Assembly (NCBI GenBank): GCA_029219385.1
Contig: JAQXTH010000034.1
Location: 90,193-154,192, forward strand
DNA length: 64,000 nt
From: Prevotellaceae bacterium
GTDB lineage: Bacteria > Bacteroidota > Bacteroidia > Bacteroidales > Bacteroidaceae
Reading direction: 5' to 3'
Shown: one piece after another, positions 25,456 through 34,281 of the stretch
Layout: the number at the start of each line of letters is the position of its first letter
How positions within the stretch are numbered: position 1 is the stretch's first letter
The notes under the pieces: generated by a model
Told to the model about the DNA's origin: nothing
Seen by the model: the letters and a program-made list of their open reading frames with translations, nothing else
The model's database searches: none
Translations under genes and position numbers: made by a program

Positions 25456-27153
25456 TTAATTTTTAAATGATACGACTTTTCGTGGATGATAAAAACCATC
25501 TTGACCTATAAAAATAACTTCACCACTAATGTTGATAGGTTTACCATCGTCTATTATAATTTTGCTCGTAGACGTTACGTCATATTTATTACCACCGAAG
25601 AAGAATTCTATTAATCCTAAATTTAAGCTTATATCTATTTTGTCAAATATATCTTTATTTAAAATTTCTCCTGTAAAAACCTTAAAGTATCCCCGGAAAT
25701 CATTATTAAGTTTTACTTGATAATCTGTTTGGATTAAACCAAGATTTACTGATACCTCTTTTTCACATGGAAGCACCATTCCTTGTGTTACGACCTCAAT
25801 AACTTCGCTTTCCTTATCATTAATTACTAATTGCATCCATATATTGTTTGCAGCAGAAGGACAGATTTCAATTGTGTCATCAATATAACATAATCCATTA
25901 GCGACACTTTCCTGTGGTTTAGGATCTAAAAAGCGTTCGATTCGATATGGTTCTTTTATTAATTTTTCAAATTTTACGTTGCTGACACTATTATTATTAT
26001 CATCATCTTTTATTTTCCCAATAGAACCAAAAACGCCTTCCCCATTGAATAGTTTTTGAACAGTATACCATTTACTGTGACCACCTGTTAAACACAGCAA
26101 ATCTATATCTTTTGCACCAATCCCATATAATGATTGGTATTTTTTAATTGCCGAACAAATCAGCCCATATAGATTGCGCCAATGTTGTTGCGTAAGAGAT
26201 TCAAATACTGCGCGGTCAAAATAGAATGATTTATTAACATCGTGACCTCCTGATTTACATCTAAGTAATTTAACAAAATCATCAGGAAGGTTTGATTTGT
26301 TGTCTAATTTTAGAGCGTTAGACATAAAGCCATCTTTCCATTTTTTAGCAGAGAGTTCTTCGAAATCACCTTCTTCTAAAATTACGTTATATTTTCTGCA
26401 ATATTGATGAACATAATCGTAGAGTAGTTGATCTATTTCTCTACCACCATTTAAACAAGGATTGTCAACAGGTGGATATGGAAGCATATGATCAAGTGTA
26501 TATTCACCATCATTTTTTACTAAAAATCTGAAGATAGTAATGTCACTCGTTCCTGCTCCCATATCAAGCATGAAAACATGTAAAGGTTTATCAACCTGCA
26601 ACAGTTTGCTCTCAACAAGACTACGTTTATGGTTGTGCAACATATTAAACATTGCAGCATTTGGCTCGTTTTGTCTAATTGGTTCATTTAGAGGCCTAAA
26701 TCCCGCTTCTTTAATAATATCCGCCATTGCATCGTTCATACTATGCTTCCATTTTGCAGGAAAACTAAATGCTAACTCATAGGGCTCATATTCAAGATCA
26801 GGTATTTGATTCTTTACTAATTTATAGATGTGTTCTTTAAAAAATTTTAGTATTAAATCCTCCGCTTGCTTTCTTTCTGGTGAATTTTTAGGCTGAAGCA
26901 AATCCATTTTAAAATTTATAAATAGTTGTCCTTGCGGTTCTTCTTGATTAAAAACAAAAGCGTGGTCGTTTATATATGCACTGATAGCCTCATGACCGTA
27001 TGCATAATATCCATTAGCACTTTTATAAACAGCAGTAGGGATAATTTTATTCCCATTACTGTCTATTATCTCTTTTGTTTCGTTATCACCATCATTACAA
27101 TACCGTACAACAGTAGTACTTGTACCAAAATCTATTCCGATTCTTCTTGCCAT
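25456..27153 (-). CDS. Hsp70/DnaK-like ATPase
   Basis: 565 residues. The actin/Hsp70 nucleotide fold is clear: phosphate-1 motif RIGIDFGTSTTVVRY at the N-terminus, phosphate-2 as VFMLDMGAGTSDITIF near residue 195, and the adenosine motif LLCLTGGHSKW near 352. The C-terminal 110 residues are beta-rich, but the protein is shorter than DnaK and lacks an obvious helical lid. It is a specialised Hsp70, not the housekeeping chaperone; no dnaJ or grpE is nearby. It sits between a 299-residue unknown protein and the HerA-like ATPase. Confidence 0.87.
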   Translation of the reverse strand: MARRIGIDFGTSTTVVRYCNDGDNETKEIIDSNGNKIIPTAVYKSANGYYAYGHEAISAYINDHAFVFNQEEPQGQLFINFKMDLLQPKNSPERKQAEDLILKFFKEHIYKLVKNQIPDLEYEPYELAFSFPAKWKHSMNDAMADIIKEAGFRPLNEPIRQNEPNAAMFNMLHNHKRSLVESKLLQVDKPLHVFMLDMGAGTSDITIFRFLVKNDGEYTLDHMLPYPPVDNPCLNGGREIDQLLYDYVHQYCRKYNVILEEGDFEELSAKKWKDGFMSNALKLDNKSNLPDDFVKLLRCKSGGHDVNKSFYFDRAVFESLTQQHWRNLYGLICSAIKKYQSLYGIGAKDIDLLCLTGGHSKWYTVQKLFNGEGVFGSIGKIKDDDNNNSVSNVKFEKLIKEPYRIERFLDPKPQESVANGLCYIDDTIEICPSAANNIWMQLVINDKESEVIEVVTQGMVLPCEKEVSVNLGLIQTDYQVKLNNDFRGYFKVFTGEILNKDIFDKIDISLNLGLIEFFFGGNKYDVTSTSKIIIDDGKPINISGEVIFIGQDGFYHPRKVVSFKN

Positions 27154-27197
27154 AATTTTAATTTATTTTATTTTATGTTATTTTACAATAATATATC

Positions 27198-28097
27198 CTA
27201 CATATATGTTACATTAATATTACATTCTTCATCAAAACTTGCACTAATAACTTTATTGTTAGGTTCTATTTTTGTTGACTTAAGTATTCCATCTTTATAC
27301 AGGATCATAATATCAGTCCCCTTTGCTTTTATATAAAGAGCCTCTTTGTTTTGCTCAAATATAAATTTTTGTTGCATAATTCGATCGCTCATTATTCTAG
27401 GTTTTCCATGTGAGTCAATATAAATATATCCATCGTCTGTTACAGCAAATGATATGACATCTTTATATAGCATCTGTTTTCCTGTGAATATAGTTTTAAC
27501 ATTCAGTGATGAAAAGAAATTACCTTCTTCAGAAACTAAATTCAAATCATATAGATTATTTTGTAGGTGTGTAGGCATAAATTCTATAAATAAATTTTCA
27601 ACCTCTGTCACATAAGTAAAATCTGTAGCGTATAGGGTAATGCTATCCTTTGTTCCAATTGTTATTATGGCAGGTTTATTGGAAATTCCATATACTTCTA
27701 TCTTATGGTAACGAAGATTTATATTATCAAATGTTTCATTGGTATATGACGGCAAATCCAATCTTGTGCCAGCCTGAACTCTAATAATTGGGTTTGATAA
27801 ATTAGGAATACTTTCATGCTCTTCTATCTCCTCATTTCTAATAGGACGATCTATAAGTACCTCCAAAGCGTGAATCCCATTTTGGATTATTGATTCTTCA
27901 GCATCTTTATCTTCATTAATCCAGGTGACAATATTATGATATGCATTTAGAAGTTCATTATTCCAATAATAAACTTTAGATGGATGCATATCACGGATAA
28001 ATTGTCTTCTATTTTCCCAGAATTCATTGTAATCAAAATGTTTGGCAAAATCAGGAAGAGTTACTATCAGGTTATTCTTTAGTTTCATTTTCCTCAA
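27198..28097 (-). CDS. Unknown protein with beta-rich C-terminus
   Basis: 299 residues, no family recognised. The N-terminal third is helical and acidic. From about residue 105 the sequence is a series of beta strands with propeller-like blades (VISFAVTDDGYIYIDSHGKP; EALYIKAKGTDIMILYKDGI). There is no signal peptide or membrane helix. It lies three bases after the AAA+ gene and 44 before the Hsp70-like gene. It could be an adaptor or substrate-recognition subunit, which is inference. Confidence 0.55.
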   Translation of the reverse strand: MRKMKLKNNLIVTLPDFAKHFDYNEFWENRRQFIRDMHPSKVYYWNNELLNAYHNIVTWINEDKDAEESIIQNGIHALEVLIDRPIRNEEIEEHESIPNLSNPIIRVQAGTRLDLPSYTNETFDNINLRYHKIEVYGISNKPAIITIGTKDSITLYATDFTYVTEVENLFIEFMPTHLQNNLYDLNLVSEEGNFFSSLNVKTIFTGKQMLYKDVISFAVTDDGYIYIDSHGKPRIMSDRIMQQKFIFEQNKEALYIKAKGTDIMILYKDGILKSTKIEPNNKVISASFDEECNINVTYM

Positions 28098-28100
28098 ATC

Positions 28101-30077
28101 TTAAACAGTTCGTAATTCTTTTGAATAATGATTTATCGCACCTACAATTGTATAATATAGAACCTTGTCATATTCGTTCTCCCATCTTTTTGCAGAGTTC
28201 GGATCATGAATGTACAAGCGTTTATCTGTATCATAGCAATCAAAATCTAGGATACAATTACCTCCTGCTGGAACAAATTCATTTTCATGAAGCTTCAAAA
28301 AACACTTTACAATGTCTTTGAGGTTAGTCTCTCCATAGGGTTTATAATTTCCTTCCTTAAAAATATTTCTCACCGCGTTCCCCATATTGGTTTCATTGTA
28401 GATGATAGTGCTATTATTATCCTTTGGTTCCGGGTAAATACGGAATTTAGCCTCCTTTATCAACGCAGAAATATCAGCACCTGTCATTAATTTATGTTTC
28501 GGTTTAGAAGATGAACTCCACATATATATAGGCGACTTTTCATTACCATGTTCATCCTTTATCCCCTCGTTGATATTTTTCAAAATACAAGCAGCAGTAT
28601 CTGAAGTACAACACTCATTTATAATCTTAAGCCAAAACGACTCTTCTTCCAATGCTGTAGCAAACAACTGTTTAGCTTGCTTATGTCGAAATCTAACAGG
28701 CATATTCTCGATTTCTGCATAATACGCTTTATTTTGTGCTTTTATGTTTGCTGCAAAGATTTTTGCACATTCTATTGCAGTTGGCATAAAAGTGAAGAAT
28801 TTTCTATCAAAGCGTTCGGAGCGGAACAGCTCTGGGGGTAGGCAGCTTATATCATTTGATGTAGCAAAAACAAAACATGCGGCTGATTTCTCTTGCATCC
28901 ATGTTAAAAATTTACCAAACATTCGGCGACCAACACCGCCATCACTCGATGACGCTCCTTGGGATGAACCAGAAAAAGCCTTTTCTATCTCATCTATCCA
29001 TAGTACACATGGAGCCATCTGCTCTGCCATAGCAAGGGCATTAATCATATTGTGTTCGGATTCTCCCATTATTCCTCCTAATAGTGCTCCCATATCAAGT
29101 GATATCAACGGCATATTTAATATTGTAGATGCAGTTTTAGCCATTAACGATTTACCAGACCCCGGAATACCTGAAATAAGCACACCATTAGGAATATCCA
29201 TGTGTTGTCTCCTCGCTAATTCAGGATCTTCAAATATTGCTTTTCTTGCATATAGCCACCTTGTAATATTATCTAATCCAGCCACTCCTGATATGGTTGA
29301 TTTTTCCCATTTTAACCCTTGACTATTATCCAACATCTGTTTTTTTGCAGAACGGATAATATTCAAGACTTCGCTAGCATTTACATATTCGAATTCTATG
29401 TATTGTTCAGCAATCATCAAACTCAAAAGTTGGAGAATTTTGTTGCGACTAAATCCTCTGAAACTTATGATCATTTGACTTAATAGATGAGAACTTATTA
29501 CCTCTGTAGGTATATTCTCAACCATCAATTTATTTAATGTTATGGCCTCTATTTCTTCGTCACTAAGAGCAGGCACTCTGACTATCTGAACATAAGGAGC
29601 AAACATATCTGGGATTACTTCTTCTTTAGGAGATACCACAATGTATAACGATCGTTTAACTGCATCTGTAATACCAGGGTTGGTTTGATTCTCCGATTTT
29701 TTAATGCCCAAATACAGCGAAATATAGTTCTTAACATTATTGGATACACTATTCCAATCACTGATATATGACACAATGATAGATGGAATTTTTATGTTAT
29801 CAGAATTTCCTCCTATCTTGTAGTTATCAACAATACTTTTGAATGTACCATTAGTATTGTCAATTTCAGCAATTTCATTAACCTCAAGTTTAGTTATCTC
29901 ATTATTTCTTGAGCATACACGAGGTACTAAAGAATCTATACAATCATTCCCATAGAGAAGTTCTTGTATTATTTCCAATTGATCTGTTGGAATATATACT
30001 ATCGGAGTATGAGCAAGCATTGCTCTTTTTACATCTTCAAGCATACGACCCAATTGTGTTTTATTAAACTCCATCAT
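28101..30077 (-). CDS. Classical AAA+ ATPase (Ycf46-like)
   Basis: 658 residues. An N-terminal domain of about 250 residues, starting with strands like those of Ycf46 (PIVYIPTDQLEIIQELL), precedes a classical AAA module: Walker A ISGIPGSGKSLMAK near 303, Walker B VLWIDEIEKAFSG near 362, and sensor/Arg-finger segment FRSERFDRKFF. A C-terminal extension of about 200 residues follows. The module is closest to FtsH/Cdc48-type remodelling ATPases, but no protease domain is fused; the zincins in the same unit could supply one. Tightly packed between 30087-30506 and 27198-28097. Confidence 0.85.
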   Translation of the reverse strand: MMEFNKTQLGRMLEDVKRAMLAHTPIVYIPTDQLEIIQELLYGNDCIDSLVPRVCSRNNEITKLEVNEIAEIDNTNGTFKSIVDNYKIGGNSDNIKIPSIIVSYISDWNSVSNNVKNYISLYLGIKKSENQTNPGITDAVKRSLYIVVSPKEEVIPDMFAPYVQIVRVPALSDEEIEAITLNKLMVENIPTEVISSHLLSQMIISFRGFSRNKILQLLSLMIAEQYIEFEYVNASEVLNIIRSAKKQMLDNSQGLKWEKSTISGVAGLDNITRWLYARKAIFEDPELARRQHMDIPNGVLISGIPGSGKSLMAKTASTILNMPLISLDMGALLGGIMGESEHNMINALAMAEQMAPCVLWIDEIEKAFSGSSQGASSSDGGVGRRMFGKFLTWMQEKSAACFVFATSNDISCLPPELFRSERFDRKFFTFMPTAIECAKIFAANIKAQNKAYYAEIENMPVRFRHKQAKQLFATALEEESFWLKIINECCTSDTAACILKNINEGIKDEHGNEKSPIYMWSSSSKPKHKLMTGADISALIKEAKFRIYPEPKDNNSTIIYNETNMGNAVRNIFKEGNYKPYGETNLKDIVKCFLKLHENEFVPAGGNCILDFDCYDTDKRLYIHDPNSAKRWENEYDKVLYYTIVGAINHYSKELRTV

Positions 30078-30086
30078 TGCATTATA

Positions 30087-30506
30087 TTATTTTTCAATAA
30101 TCTCAATATCTTCTTTATTCTCTTCTTCATCAATGCTTGATTCTTTAGAATTGAGTTTTTCCAGAACCTTTTCTAACATTTCTTTGTCAGATTCTGTTAC
30201 AGTTTGAGGTGCTTTGTGTTGCTCTATTTCCATATACCTCATAGCAATAGCAGGTTCACGGCGAATCCAATCCAACATAAGAATAGCTCTTATCGGTTTC
30301 ATTTTATCATTATTGATAAGTTCCTCCAAAGAAATATCGTGATATTCCACATATGGAATCTTTCCTTCAATAACATCCAAAACTGCAAGTTTCAATTCGT
30401 TTGGCAACTGTCGAATTTTCTGTATTGTTCTACAAGCATTGATCGGATTAGCATCCTCTTCTGTTACTAAATAATTGAACAACTGTATATATTTAATAAT
30501 TTTCAT
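30087..30506 (-). CDS. Small acidic unknown protein
   Basis: 139 residues, helical, with a very acidic C-terminal tail (KESSIDEEENKEDIEIIEK). It starts 15 bases after the HELKH zincin and ends nine bases before the AAA+ gene. No family recognised. The acidic tail may be a docking segment for a neighbouring ATPase, which is inference. Confidence 0.55.
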   Translation of the reverse strand: MKIIKYIQLFNYLVTEEDANPINACRTIQKIRQLPNELKLAVLDVIEGKIPYVEYHDISLEELINNDKMKPIRAILMLDWIRREPAIAMRYMEIEQHKAPQTVTESDKEMLEKVLEKLNSKESSIDEEENKEDIEIIEK

Positions 30507-30521
30507 ATATTCTATTATTTA

Positions 30522-31217
30522 TTATATAACTTCAAATTGTCTTTCTCCCTTGAGTATCGTTTCAAATCCAAAAGCATCGAATTCAACAGGTTGTTTTCGA
30601 TACAACTCATCACTCACACAAGTCGGGATGTAATGGTTGAAATTTTCTGCCCAGATTTTTATCTGTTCGTCCGAATAGCCATAGTCTTTTATACCATTAA
30701 GTTTTCCCTCTACTGCTGCCCATTGGCGAGCATGCTTTAACTCATGGAATATTGTATAAACTTGTTCTTCTATCAATTTTGGCTCTCCGGATAAAATAAA
30801 TGCTACATTGATATGAAGTGATCTGTCAGAATGGCTATAATAACCGCAATAGCCACAAGTTGGTGGTTCATCCGTTGAATAAAAATCAACCGTTCCAACA
30901 TTTACATCCATTAATTGTTGAGCATCTTCTACCATTCTTTCAAAAAGACTTAACAACTCTTCCTTTGACATATTTTGAGTACGTTCGTTTATGCCATTTG
31001 GAAAAACTTGATATAAATACTCTTTACATCTTAATGCCATTTCCACATCTGGTTTCTCTGGACGATATTCTGCGTCCATCTTTTCCAATTGCTCTATATA
31101 CCCACTGTTTTGTTGGATATATTCTCTCTTTTCTCTCCAAAATCTAATTCTTCCAAATACATATTGAAGAGCATACGAGACTCCGGCAATTAACAATGCT
31201 ATACCAATTTCTATCAT
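30522..31217 (-). CDS. Membrane-anchored zincin-like metallopeptidase (HELKH)
   Basis: 231 residues. An N-terminal hydrophobic helix (EIGIALLIAGVSYALQYVFG) is followed by a charged linker and then a zincin core. The zinc motif is TIFHELKHARQW near residue 158, and the likely third ligand is the glutamate of QPVEFDAFGFE about 50 residues later. A CGYCGY pair lies in the strand before. First gene of the nine-gene unit; a hairpin at 31232-31290 separates it from the sigma pair. Function is unknown, but the catalytic pattern looks intact. Confidence 0.7.
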   Translation of the reverse strand: MIEIGIALLIAGVSYALQYVFGRIRFWREKREYIQQNSGYIEQLEKMDAEYRPEKPDVEMALRCKEYLYQVFPNGINERTQNMSKEELLSLFERMVEDAQQLMDVNVGTVDFYSTDEPPTCGYCGYYSHSDRSLHINVAFILSGEPKLIEEQVYTIFHELKHARQWAAVEGKLNGIKDYGYSDEQIKIWAENFNHYIPTCVSDELYRKQPVEFDAFGFETILKGERQFEVI

Positions 31218-31231
31218 AGTAAATATAAATT

Positions 31232-31290
31232 AATAGCCACAACACTCCTTAAAATGTGCATATATAACTTCTAAGGGTGTTGTGGCTATT
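31232..31290 (-). terminator. Hairpin between the sigma pair and the nine-gene unit
   Basis: AATAGCCACAACACTCCTTA and TAAGGGTGTTGTGGCTATT pair with one bulged base. It lies 24 bases after the stop at 31314. The minus strand after the stem is AT-rich (AATTTATATTT). It may attenuate rather than fully stop transcription into the downstream unit. Confidence 0.72.
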
Positions 31291-31313
31291 CATAATAATT
31301 GCATTATTAAAGA

Positions 31314-32723
31314 TTACATTGTTGATACTATTACATTATCATCATTCTGTTGCACCTCAACTATTGACTTTTTTTGAAAAAGCGAAACAAACCAATCCTT
31401 GATACCTCGCAGTACCACAAATATGCTTGGCCATACAGTTTCTCTCCATGTGTCAACAACAACATCAAAAATTCGAGAAGACCAGTTTATGATTTTTTCT
31501 CCAGCATTGAATGCACTATTAGTCAAGGACCAAACGACAAACAAAGAAGCAAGGAAAGCACCAATTGTTGCAATAGTTGTAGAACCAAAAGCTACCATAA
31601 ACATCACCATAGATAGTGTACCAATGGCTGTGATGCAATTAAAAGCTACATATGCGAGTAACGAGAATAATGCGATACCTCCAATAATCTTCAGAACCTT
31701 GATGGCTTTATCTACAGTTGTTCGTCCAGAATTCAAGTCATTCATGACATGCATTTCTTCAATTCCTGCTGCAACGGAAATAGCAATTGCTTCCGGAGTC
31801 AACTCCTGTCCTCTGAGCGATTCTAATTCTTCATTCTGATATGCAATGTAGGTTGCCATTGATGTAATCATCTTTTCTCGCATATCCTGTTCGGAATTAA
31901 TTACAACACTTTCAACCGCTTCAGAACCGTTCGGCAATTCATCAATTAGTTCCTTAAGGCTTTCAAGAGACCCCAGACAGAAATTATTGTTCTTAAGCAA
32001 TTGACCAATTTTGTCTTCTACATCGCATAGCATTTCCTCTGTAACTTCATCTTTAACAATCAATCTTTGACGAATTGTTTGAAAATTCTCTATCTGGGAA
32101 GCTTGCTCTGTAGAGAGATTGCCAACGCTTAGAGTTTGTAATGCCGCAAGGAAGTTGATATAAAGTTCATACTTCTCATTAATTGGCATTTCTGAAGCTA
32201 ACTCTTTCAACTCGGTTGCGTAATCAAATTCTCCATTTTCCAATGCTTTCTTCAAATTAGCATTGAATGAAACAATGCCAGATTCCAAACCATTGGTGAT
32301 AGCATGTGCATCTTCAAGAAGTGCTCCTGGTCGCTGAGATAGATAAAACGTCACCAAATTCTCTTTTAGAGACAATTCTGAATTGTAAGACTCATTAAAA
32401 TTCACTACAAGATCCTGAACTTTCAAGATTTCTTCTTTAGATAATTTGTTTTCCATTGTTGAATTTTTTAAAATTAAACTGTTGTTGTTTGTTTCTTTTG
32501 AGTCATTATATAGTGATGTTCTATCTTTTGTAGTAATACTTTTTTCGTCTATTCCTAACAAATCATCAGCATAGTCTTTGTTAATTGAATGGTTTAATAT
32601 ACTTGCTTGAAGCGAAACATTAATTTCACCATCTTTAATTAATGTCTTTTCAATTTCAATCATCTTTGCCTGTGGAAGATCATTATTCACAAAACGACAA
32701 AATGTAATATCATCTACTCCCAT
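31314..32723 (-). CDS. Membrane protein with anti-sigma-like N-terminus
   Basis: 469 residues. The first 60 residues (DDITFCRFVNNDLPQAKMIE) align by eye with the anti-sigma-like protein at 4725-5198. A long helical, acidic middle of about 270 residues follows. Two to three hydrophobic segments come near the C-terminus (KVLKIIGGIALFSLLAYVAF; TLSMVMFMVAFGSTTIATIG; AFLASLFVVWSL), and then an amphipathic tail. It begins six bases after the sigma-like gene. A membrane-bound anti-sigma factor releasing its sigma on a signal is the simplest model, unproven. Confidence 0.62.
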   Translation of the reverse strand: MGVDDITFCRFVNNDLPQAKMIEIEKTLIKDGEINVSLQASILNHSINKDYADDLLGIDEKSITTKDRTSLYNDSKETNNNSLILKNSTMENKLSKEEILKVQDLVVNFNESYNSELSLKENLVTFYLSQRPGALLEDAHAITNGLESGIVSFNANLKKALENGEFDYATELKELASEMPINEKYELYINFLAALQTLSVGNLSTEQASQIENFQTIRQRLIVKDEVTEEMLCDVEDKIGQLLKNNNFCLGSLESLKELIDELPNGSEAVESVVINSEQDMREKMITSMATYIAYQNEELESLRGQELTPEAIAISVAAGIEEMHVMNDLNSGRTTVDKAIKVLKIIGGIALFSLLAYVAFNCITAIGTLSMVMFMVAFGSTTIATIGAFLASLFVVWSLTNSAFNAGEKIINWSSRIFDVVVDTWRETVWPSIFVVLRGIKDWFVSLFQKKSIVEVQQNDDNVIVSTM

Positions 32724-32729
32724 AATTAT

Positions 32730-33431
32730 TTAAAACTCATTTTTTATTGATCTAAAATTATCTTGCAAATGCTTTAGTGCATATCCTTTTAAGAGAGACA
32801 AAGCATCTTGACGTTGTTTGTTTGTCCATGATTGTTTGACTTCATCAGATGTCAGTCCGTCTTTTGGTCTTGGGTGTATATATTGTTCCAACAGAGGAAA
32901 TGCATCTAATGCAGGCATCTTTTCTATAACTAAGTAGTGTAAAACTAAACGATAGCGTTCTGATAACATTTGATATGCTTTTCTAACACATTTCGTTTGC
33001 ATATCATCTTCTTCGTCGAATGCAGACTCACATCTAATAAGAGACTCATAATCTACATATTCTAGCAATTCTCCGTCTTTTTCTAGTTTTCGTTTTTCTT
33101 TATTTGACAATTTGCAAAAATACCTACAAGTAATATTTGAAGTATAAGTACTTAATAAACAATTGATACCTTTGTATAAATCAACGCGATGCCATAAAGG
33201 CTTTTCTGCTTGTTTATCGTATGGAAAACTTAAAAACATATAATATTCGGCTGTTATATCGCGATGCATTATTGAATATTCTATATGCTTCATTATGGGC
33301 ATCCCTATCTCTGTTAAATAATAAAACACGGCCTTAGTATCATTAGAAACAACCATTTTTGCCAATTCTTTATTGGCATAATAATCAGTGTCATTATTAA
33401 GCCGCTTTTTGAAATCATTCCAGTCTGTCAT
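32730..33431 (-). CDS. Divergent ECF-like sigma factor heading region E
   Basis: 233 residues. Weak on its own, but it aligns through its length with the sigma factor at 5200-5817. The aligned parts are NDTKAVFYYLTEIGMPIMKH (region 2 start), GINCLLSTYTSNITCRYFCK matching GESTLATWLKTTCLFYCYRK, and LSERYRLVLHYLVIEKM matching TNKRYREIIRLRYVEGM. It has a longer insert in the region 4 helix-turn-helix. It would be the specific regulator of this region. It is transcribed with the anti-sigma-like membrane protein. Confidence 0.72.
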   Translation of the reverse strand: MTDWNDFKKRLNNDTDYYANKELAKMVVSNDTKAVFYYLTEIGMPIMKHIEYSIMHRDITAEYYMFLSFPYDKQAEKPLWHRVDLYKGINCLLSTYTSNITCRYFCKLSNKEKRKLEKDGELLEYVDYESLIRCESAFDEEDDMQTKCVRKAYQMLSERYRLVLHYLVIEKMPALDAFPLLEQYIHPRPKDGLTSDEVKQSWTNKQRQDALSLLKGYALKHLQDNFRSIKNEF

Positions 33432-33448
33432 AAATAACTATATTAATA

Positions 33449-33877
33449 TTATCGAATCCTTCTTATATATTTCCACACACTTTTAAACACTTTACTTGCA
33501 TTCTTACCGCCTCTTATTCTTGTACCCGATGAAGCTGAAGAAGGTATATACTTCCAGGTTCCAATACATTGATTTCCCCAATAAAGAGATACTGTGTCCC
33601 CGAATGTGAAGTTAATTCCATTTGCTTTGCCTATGGTTATATATTTTCCATATTCCCATACAAAAGGAAAAGCATACATATCGGTTCCATTAATCACAAG
33701 AGAGATATTTTGAAGATTTTGTCCCCAACCATTATACACATAAGAATTTTTACATGCAAAATAGGGTTCTTTATCAACCCAAGCGTCAGGATCTGCATGA
33801 TAGAACCCCCCATAGAACTGAGCACTTACACTAAGAGTTGTAAATGCAAAAACTAATGTAATTACTAAATTCTTCAT
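33449..33877 (-). CDS. Small secreted protein of unknown function
   Basis: The start is set at the ATG at 33877, which opens with a good signal peptide (KNLVITLVFAFTTLSVSAQF); the track's 33934 adds 19 residues without one. The 142-residue product is aromatic and glycine-rich in its mature part (FYGGFYHADPDAWVDKEPYF) and ends basic (KSVWKYIRRIR). It lies 17 bases upstream of the sigma-like gene on the same strand and may be part of its transcript. No family recognised. Confidence 0.58.
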   Translation of the reverse strand: MKNLVITLVFAFTTLSVSAQFYGGFYHADPDAWVDKEPYFACKNSYVYNGWGQNLQNISLVINGTDMYAFPFVWEYGKYITIGKANGINFTFGDTVSLYWGNQCIGTWKYIPSSASSGTRIRGGKNASKVFKSVWKYIRRIR

Positions 33878-34281
33878 TTTCTTATATTTTTTATATTGGA
33901 ATGCGCGATTATTCGATAATTCTGTGCTTGCCATATTTTCTGTTTTAAACTCCTGATTGTGGGAAGAAAAACTATAACATTATGAGTTACAATATAGTTG
34001 TATATTTTTCTTTCTAGTCCAAAGGTTGTTATGGGTGCATATCAACAAAGTGTGTCAAAAGAAGTGTTTTTTGATTTATGACTCTTTCTTTTATGTGATA
34101 CACTATTGGTGGATACCCTTGTATATAAGTTTCCAACCTGTGAGGTATTAATTTCAGGGAGGACGCAGGAGGTAAGTCCTACATTGGGAGGGGATTGCTT
34201 TCTACCTCCATTGAATTTTATATCTGATGTGGTGCAATACATATTTATATCGTGATGGCATCTTGTTAGAATATAAAACAC
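33878..34281. other. Gene-free stretch before the structured RNA
   Basis: No convincing gene. Short inverted repeats occur around 34158-34210 (GGAGGTA with TACCTCC, AGGAC with GTCCT), but they are weak. The ORF at 34042-34341 overlaps the RNA terminator and has no coding character I can support. Confidence 0.4.
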
